Below are positions 60,020 to 64,000 of a stretch of DNA of 64,000 nucleotides, piece after piece. The notes under the pieces were generated by a model. That model saw nothing but the letters and a program-made list of their open reading frames with translations. It was not told the origin of the DNA and made no database searches. The stretch covers positions 372,001 through 436,000 of the forward strand of contig JAQFVV010000037.1 of the NCBI GenBank assembly GCA_028023455.1, given 5' to 3'. The first letter of the stretch is position 1; every line of letters begins with the position of its first letter. The translations under genes were made by a program, and so were the position numbers. Origin of the DNA: Epiperipatus broadwayi (taxonomy: Eukaryota > Onychophora > Udeonychophora > Euonychophora > Peripatidae).

Positions 60020-60057
60020 CACCTCCCTCCACTCCAGAAAAACCCTTGTTGCTATTC

Positions 60058-60246
60058 CTACTTTCCTGTAATTTCAGTAAGAAATGTACGATTTAACTCT
60101 GCTGCCGAAACTTTTTCGCCAGTAACCTTCAATGATGATTGAGCAAGCGTTTTATTTCCAAACTTTTCACTTCCATTGTTAACGTTACTAATTGGGATTG
60201 ACATTTTCACCCGGTTTCTCCGTCTACGGCTAAACTTGTAGTTCAA
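60058..60246 (-). CDS. Small interior ORF of the LTR element, unknown product
   Basis: 62 codons on the minus strand, starting MNYKFSRRRRNRVKMSIPIS and ending TEITGK. It has a strongly basic patch at residues 6-14 (RRRRNRVK) and no Cys-His box. It lies between primer site and polypurine tract, where gag would start, so it may be the leftover N-terminus of gag. A start at the inner ATG (residue 15) is equally possible. Function unknown; it may not be translated. Confidence 0.35.
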   Translation of the reverse strand: MNYKFSRRRRNRVKMSIPISNVNNGSEKFGNKTLAQSSLKVTGEKVSAAELNRTFLTEITGK

Positions 60247-60286
60247 CGTATTCGCTACTCCCAGGTTCCAAACGCGACTGCGCCAA

Positions 60287-61032
60287 TGTTACATCCGCAC
60301 TTACAACTGTGCCAATATTATATCTGCAAGTTATACTGTGCGGTCAGCCAATAACGTTATACAATTCCCACGCTGTTCTTTTACGAGTGCTCTCAAACGA
60401 ATCGGTCTGCAACTAAGCTCTCCAACGAATTGGTCTGCAATGAATGCTCTCTAACGAATTGGTCTGCAACGAGGCTCTCCAACGAATTGGTCTGCAATCT
60501 CTCCACTGAATTGGTCTGCAACGAATACTCTCCAACGAATTGGTCTGCCATGAAGCTCTCCAAACGAATTGGTCTACAACGAAGCTCTCCAACGAATTGG
60601 TCTGTAACGAAGCTCTCCAACGAATGCTCTCAATCTCTCCGCTGCGGTTTCTTTCAACTACACCCGTGAACTACATTTCCACTGGGCGCTGATCATTAAC
60701 CGCCAGCACTGACGCGAGATATCTCTACTTAAATACTGCTTACTCAGTACTGCTTGACTGCTCTCTATGTTACACTGCTTGATGTTACCCAGTCTTCTTA
60801 TCGCTCTCTGACAACTGCAACGATCAATCAATGCACTGACCAATAAGGTAACGTCTCTTATTTAGAAACATTTGTAATTAGCAAATATTTCTAGGAATTG
60901 TCGATTGCCATTACGTCAATGCACTAATTAAATTCCTCAGCTATCAGAGCGCGATCTAAAAACAGCCTTACGAATAAATTCTAGTTTTTTTCTGGAGTGC
61001 ACAAAAATGTCTGCCATTTTCAAAACACTACA
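60287..61032 (-). repeat. 5' LTR
   Basis: Minus-strand 5' LTR and thus the likely promoter: a TATA-like GTATTTAAGTAGAG lies near 60735-60722, so the minisatellite downstream would be transcribed near the start of the RNA. Confidence 0.9.
60390..60632. repeat. Minisatellite in the 5' LTR
   Basis: The same 28-29 bp units as in the 3' LTR, slightly different in order and sequence. Both strands stay open in places, which explains apparent repetitive peptides such as ADQFVGELRCRP; I do not consider them genes. Confidence 0.9.
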
Positions 61033-61037
61033 CACAG

Positions 61038-62008
61038 TATACAGTATAATTAAATAATGTCATTCAAAACAAAACTAAACAAGTACAGATGACAAGAATA
61101 CAACTTTATGCAAATGCATGTTTCACTCCTGTGACTGGTCTTAATAATTTAGCATAATAAAGTAAAAAGACATGAAGCTAGGAGAATCTTAAGTTTGATT
61201 CTCTGCTAAAAAAAAGTAATAGAATGAAAAATATGTTGTTTTTTTTAAATCTGACACTTAAATGTTTAAATGTCACTTAGACCTAATGGGTAAATAACCC
61301 CCGGTTATATATATATATATAACATGAAATTTCCAATAATTTGTTTTTTAAAAAAATGGCTCTAAAAAATGTTACATATCTAACAGGAATTTATTCAGTA
61401 TGGATTAAGAATAATACTTCAAATGAATAACAGTGACTACCCTAGTTTACAGCAAACAATGTATTGCCTCTTTACACAGTAGTTACTATAGCCATTCTTC
61501 TACAATTTCTAGTTGGCCATTTTCTGTAGGCACTTTCTTTTCTGAGTATTTACCATTAATATTATTCTCCTACTCAAAGCCAGTAGCTTAAAAATACAAA
61601 TCCCATAACACTTTGAACTCAGATACATTGACTTGTATAATTCAATAACAATTTTAATTACATAATAACCAAAAGTATCTTTGACTTTTTAATAAAAGAT
61701 AATAAAAATATATTCTATTTATATTAATAGATATGATTAGCATAGAAAAAAAAATAAAGCCAAGAGATAGAGATCAAAAATTGTTTTGACTTCATTAGAA
61801 AACTTTTTCAAAAAAATACAAAAATTTCTTAATAAGGATATGAAAAGTTTGGAAATATTTTTCACAAATTGGGGTCTTATTCTTAATTCAATAAAAATAA
61901 TATGTTCAACTTTTTTAACAACAGGGAAACATCTGGTAATCTAAATATAACTTTCTACAATAATAAACTCAAACACAATTCTATGCTATACTATTTAGAA
62001 GAAACTTC
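61038..62008. other. AT-rich stretch, no gene seen
   Basis: (TA)n at 61305-61321, and a weak B-box-like TTAAGTTTGATTCTC near 61190. Nothing else. Confidence 0.45.
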
Positions 62009-62111
62009 AAATAGTAGTCGCAGCTGCCTTGCAAGCAAGTAGTTGGTTGCAGACGGTTGTGGGTCCGCCTCCCGGATGATGCTATGACATATGAAAAAAT
62101 AAATAGTAGTC
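62009..62111 (+). mobile_element. 5'-truncated SINE, family S1, with perfect 11-bp duplication
   Basis: AAATAGTAGTC flanks it at 62009-62019 and 62101-62111. The interior starts within the tRNA-like head (GCAGCTGCCTTGCAAGCAAG) and keeps the B-box region GGGTCCGCCTCCCGG and the 3' end GATGCTATGACATATG plus A tail. 5' truncation with a target duplication is typical of LINE-driven insertion. Confidence 0.8.
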
Positions 62112-62370
62112 AATTTGCTTTCCCCATTTATCTAAGGTCAGATCTGAAATAATTTCTAGTAAAATGGCTGGCACTTGTATATTGTACTAGTGAATACTCA
62201 TATTAAATTTCTTGCTATATAATTAAATATTACTATGAGAAATATGGTAACATTAAAACATCACTTGATCACCTTTTATTATGCTTACACAAGCTGTTAA
62301 AACAATTGAAAATTTTTCCAAATCAATAGATACTAAAAGAATGTGAATTATAAATCCTTATCCAGTACTT

Positions 62371-62424
62371 ATGCAATATCCCAGACTAGTTTCTAGCTTG
62401 TGAATTTTATCAGGATAATAGTGA
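62371..62424 (-). ncRNA. Type I hammerhead, family C, degenerate copy
   Basis: The minus strand has CCTGATAAAATTCACAAGCT then AGAAACTAGTCTGGGATATTG. GAAAC and GUC are kept, but the core is CTGATAA and stem II is broken. It is expected to be inactive. Confidence 0.55.
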
Positions 62425-62600
62425 CTGATTATTAAAAAAAACCAAAGACACTAAAGTATGTAGATACAGAACTGGATTCAGATCTGTAAAAGTATATCGT
62501 GTTATCAGCTTAGGCTAATAGCTTTATTGTTAACCAAAAAGATAGAAGGCGAATGCTGAAAGGGTACATTAGTTCTAAAGATCCAAATGCATTACTCCCA

Positions 62601-62658
62601 GATATAAAGCTGTTCACTGATGAAAGCAACAAGTTAAAAATTAGTCTGGGGATATTAG
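62601..62658 (+). ncRNA. Type I hammerhead, family C, degenerate copy
   Basis: CTGATGA (62617-62623) and AGTCTGGGGATATT are kept, but the GAAAC box reads AAAAAT and stem II no longer pairs. Inactive by inspection. Confidence 0.55.
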
Positions 62659-62817
62659 AAAGGCAGGCATTAGATAGGGATTATAATGTACAACCTTTCA
62701 GTATCTATTGATTACTTAGAATGTATACTATGTGGCATTATTGTGTGGAAAATTTGCTACTGTTTTAATAGCTTGTGTAAGCATAAGAAACAGTGATCAT
62801 GTAAAGTTTTAATGTAA

Positions 62818-63190
62818 CTATTATTAAAAAACCAGTTATCAAAATATACAAATACCAAGTTGGATTCCGATCTATGACTATATAAGGAATTACCTTGGAT
62901 TAAAAATGTTATTGTGTTTTCAGTTTGCGTCAACAGCTTTATAGTTAGCCAAAAAGATAAAAGGTGGGTGCTGGAGGGGTGCATTAGATCCAAAGATCCA
63001 AGTGCACTGCTCCTAGATCCAAACTTCTCATTGATGAAAGCTATGAGCTAAAAACTAGTCTGAGAATATTGGATAGCCAGGTATTGGATGGGAATTATAA
63101 TGCACATCCTTCTATAATCTATTGATTTCTAAAGCTTATACTACATGGTACAATTATATGAAAATATTTGCTATTACTTAAAATATAGAG
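62818..63190 (+). mobile_element. Hammerhead family C partial unit
   Basis: A single plus-oriented unit sharing AAAGGTGGGTGCTGGAGG and the hammerhead with the 53.5 kb element. It abuts the preceding copy, giving a tandem arrangement. Its right end fades near 63180. Confidence 0.55.
63016..63074 (+). ncRNA. Type I hammerhead, family C, degenerate copy
   Basis: The outer stem I GATCCAA/TTGGAT, stem II AGCT/AGCT and AGTC are kept. The core is TTGATGA (C3 to U, 63031) and the GAAA box reads AAAAAC. Inactive by inspection. Confidence 0.55.
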
Positions 63191-63308
63191 TACATTCAAG
63201 TCTATTTACTCCTTTGCAATGGGTCTCTGCTCTTTCATATATTTCTCCACCAAATATCACAAAAAAAAATTACCTCATAAAAAATCTACAAAAAGGTGTT
63301 AATATACA

Positions 63309-63599
63309 GGGTATATGAGCACAGACTTTCATATGATCCACCACACTCCCTCTCCACTCTATCTCATAACACTGATACACTTGAACACATATTTTGAAAA
63401 GATAAATTATCACCAATATACGTATTTATATGTGTAGAGATGATAATCTGGACCAACGGCTGATTGCTGGTTTAGCATGAAATACGTATATTGGTGATTA
63501 TTTATCTTTTCAATATATATGTTTTCAAGTGTATCAGTGTTATGAGATAGAGTGGAGAGGGAGAGAGGTGGGTCATATGAAAGTCTGTGCTCATATACC
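63309..63599. mobile_element. Fold-back with a single central family A hammerhead
   Basis: Arms 63309-63427 and 63480-63599 are inverted copies, including GGTATATGAGCACAGACTTT at the outside and CACCAATATACGTATTT at the inside. The single-copy centre holds the core and stem II of a family A hammerhead. The right arm corresponds to the sequence downstream of the ribozyme in the 4.1-4.3 kb unit. The inversion point lies within the ribozyme, so only one is left. Confidence 0.75.
63439..63506 (+). ncRNA. Type I hammerhead, family A, copy 4 (core-mutated)
   Basis: GATGATAATC and GATTAT pair as outer stem I, CCAA/TTGG as inner stem I, stem II is TGCTG/TAGCA-like around GTT, and GAAATACGTATA follows. 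The core reads CGGCTGATT instead of CTGATGAG. Inactive by inspection. Confidence 0.6.
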
Positions 63600-63880
63600 C
63601 TATATATTACATATATAGACACAGGTATATAATAAGACTGTTTCAGTTATTACATAGTAGAGATGACTGCCCATCCCTTGTATATATATTAAATGGATTA
63701 TGTCCTGTGAGAGGACAGATTGACCTTAGGTCAACATGGGTGTGACAAGAATCTCAGCCTCAGGGTGGTCTTTGAGCATTTCCATCATCAGATTTTCAAT
63801 TGGATGGACGGTTAAATAATTGGAGTGTGGAGTAGATTGAAGCCAGTACATTAAAGTGTGAAGATTGGCCATCTTAATAT
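63600..63880. other. Spacer with an unrecognised open stretch
   Basis: The minus strand is open across 63726-63860 with TVHPIENLMMEMLKDHPEAE. Composition is less AT-rich than the average. No family is recognised; it may belong to the element that ends outside the window. Confidence 0.2.
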
Positions 63881-63914
63881 ATATCCGAGCACTTATAGCA
63901 TATATATGTGTAGA

Positions 63915-63981
63915 GATGATAATCTGGACCAATTGATGATTGCTGGTTTAGCATGAAATACTTATACTGGTGATTATAATC
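63915..63981 (+). ncRNA. Type I hammerhead, family A, copy 5 (core-mutated)
   Basis: The same unit as copy 4: outer stem I GATGATAATC, CCAA with CTGG, GAAATACTTATA. The core reads TTGATGA (C3 to U, 63933). The unit continues past the window end, and its upstream part (63855-63914) matches the upstream part of the 4.1 kb unit. Confidence 0.6.
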
Positions 63982-64000
63982 TTTTCAACATGAAATTCAA

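Larger units (their letters stand above)
59269..61037 (-). mobile_element. Complete short non-autonomous LTR retrotransposon
   Basis: Two direct repeats of 746 bp (59274-60019 and 60287-61032) flank a 267-bp interior and are bounded by the 5-bp duplication CACAG (59269-59273 and 61033-61037). On the minus strand each LTR runs TGTAGTG...TGTAACA. The interior begins TTGGCGCAGTCGCG, a primer-binding site type (60286-60273), and ends AGTGGAGGGAGGTG, a polypurine tract (60033-60020), so the element is read on the minus strand. It has no gag or pol and must borrow them from an unseen partner. The LTRs are similar but not identical, so the insertion is not new. Long LTRs around a tiny interior make it TRIM-like. 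Confidence 0.9.
62251..62814. mobile_element. Hammerhead family C element with leaders on both ends, diverged
   Basis: Ends CATTAAAACATCACTTGATC and the complement of GTGATCATGTAAAGTTTTAA are inverted; the arms continue through TTATGCTTACACAAGCTGTT. Unlike the 53.5 kb copy the leader is present on both sides. TAA on both flanks (62248-62250, 62815-62817) could be a 3-bp duplication, or chance. Two degenerate hammerheads lie inside, in opposite orientation. Confidence 0.65.

Noticed and set aside
59318-60669. Open frames giving repetitive peptides (ADQFVGELRCRP...) on both strands of the LTRs
   Set aside because: They are translations of the minisatellite in several frames, not genes.
62251-62814. 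Terminal inverted repeats with TAA on both sides, suggesting a PIF/Harbinger-type DNA transposon
   Set aside because: The relatives at 45.3 and 53.5 kb have 9-12 bp duplications and a one-sided leader, and no transposase is seen; three bases in AT-rich DNA are easily chance.
63785-63800. CTGATGATGG on the minus strand as another hammerhead core
   Set aside because: No stem II and no GAAA box follow. The same holds for CTGATGAT near 7754, 49224 and 51606.
1-64000. CRISPR arrays, bacterial operons, riboswitches and terminators
   Set aside because: No regularly spaced identical repeats and no prokaryotic gene organisation; all repeats seen fit eukaryotic transposons.

Overview
The window is strongly AT-rich DNA (by eye about three quarters A+T), with long A/T runs, many short (TA)n tracts and no operons, ribosome binding sites or long open frames. 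The recognisable content is invertebrate-type transposable elements: RTE-type LINEs, Penelope-like elements, tRNA-derived SINEs and an LTR retrotransposon. I read it as intergenic or intronic DNA of an AT-rich invertebrate animal. The species cannot be named from the sequence.

Layout. 0-3.1 kb: a broken RTE-type LINE interrupted by a fold-back insertion. 3.3-4.3 kb: a second LINE scrap, then an inverted pair of hammerhead-ribozyme (HHR) units around a SINE. 5.8-6.0, 11.7-12.0 and 17.6-18.0 kb: further fold-back elements. 12.45-15.2 kb: the best RTE copy. 19.8-25.5 kb: two minus-strand Penelope-like fragments (reverse transcriptase and GIY-YIG endonuclease) separated by 3.4 kb of unclassified DNA. 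35.06-35.22 kb: a minus-strand exon candidate with a signal-peptide-like start and a perfect splice donor, the only plausible host coding sequence. 38.7 and 41.6 kb: two more HHRs. 45.3-46.1, 53.5-54.2 and 62.2-63.2 kb: copies of a fold-back family that carries a third HHR type. 47.0-48.9 kb: a decayed LINE on the minus strand. 54.2-55.95 kb: a GC-richer LINE on the minus strand. 57.2-58.0 kb: a tandem duplication of a hairpin unit. 59.27-61.04 kb: a complete short non-autonomous LTR retrotransposon with minisatellites in both LTRs. 63.3-64.0 kb: two more HHR units of the first type.

The main result is a set of hammerhead-ribozyme retroelements. At least two unrelated type I hammerhead families, and probably a third, can be folded by hand. 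One copy, at 53,973-54,031, has the complete CUGAUGA...GAAA core, a GUC cleavage triplet and a two-part stem I. Several of these units are inverted dimers. Four fold-backs, with and without a ribozyme, share one architecture: a 12-16 bp target-site duplication, an asymmetric leader of about 40-55 nt on one side only, then inverted arms. That resembles the inverted pseudo-LTR and tail organisation described for Penelope-like elements and for metazoan retrozymes. The Penelope-like fragments in the window show that a candidate driver existed in this genome, but a direct link is inference.

No tRNA, rRNA, CRISPR or intact protein gene was found. Long stretches between the elements hold only AT-rich sequence, microsatellites and old unclassifiable repeats.
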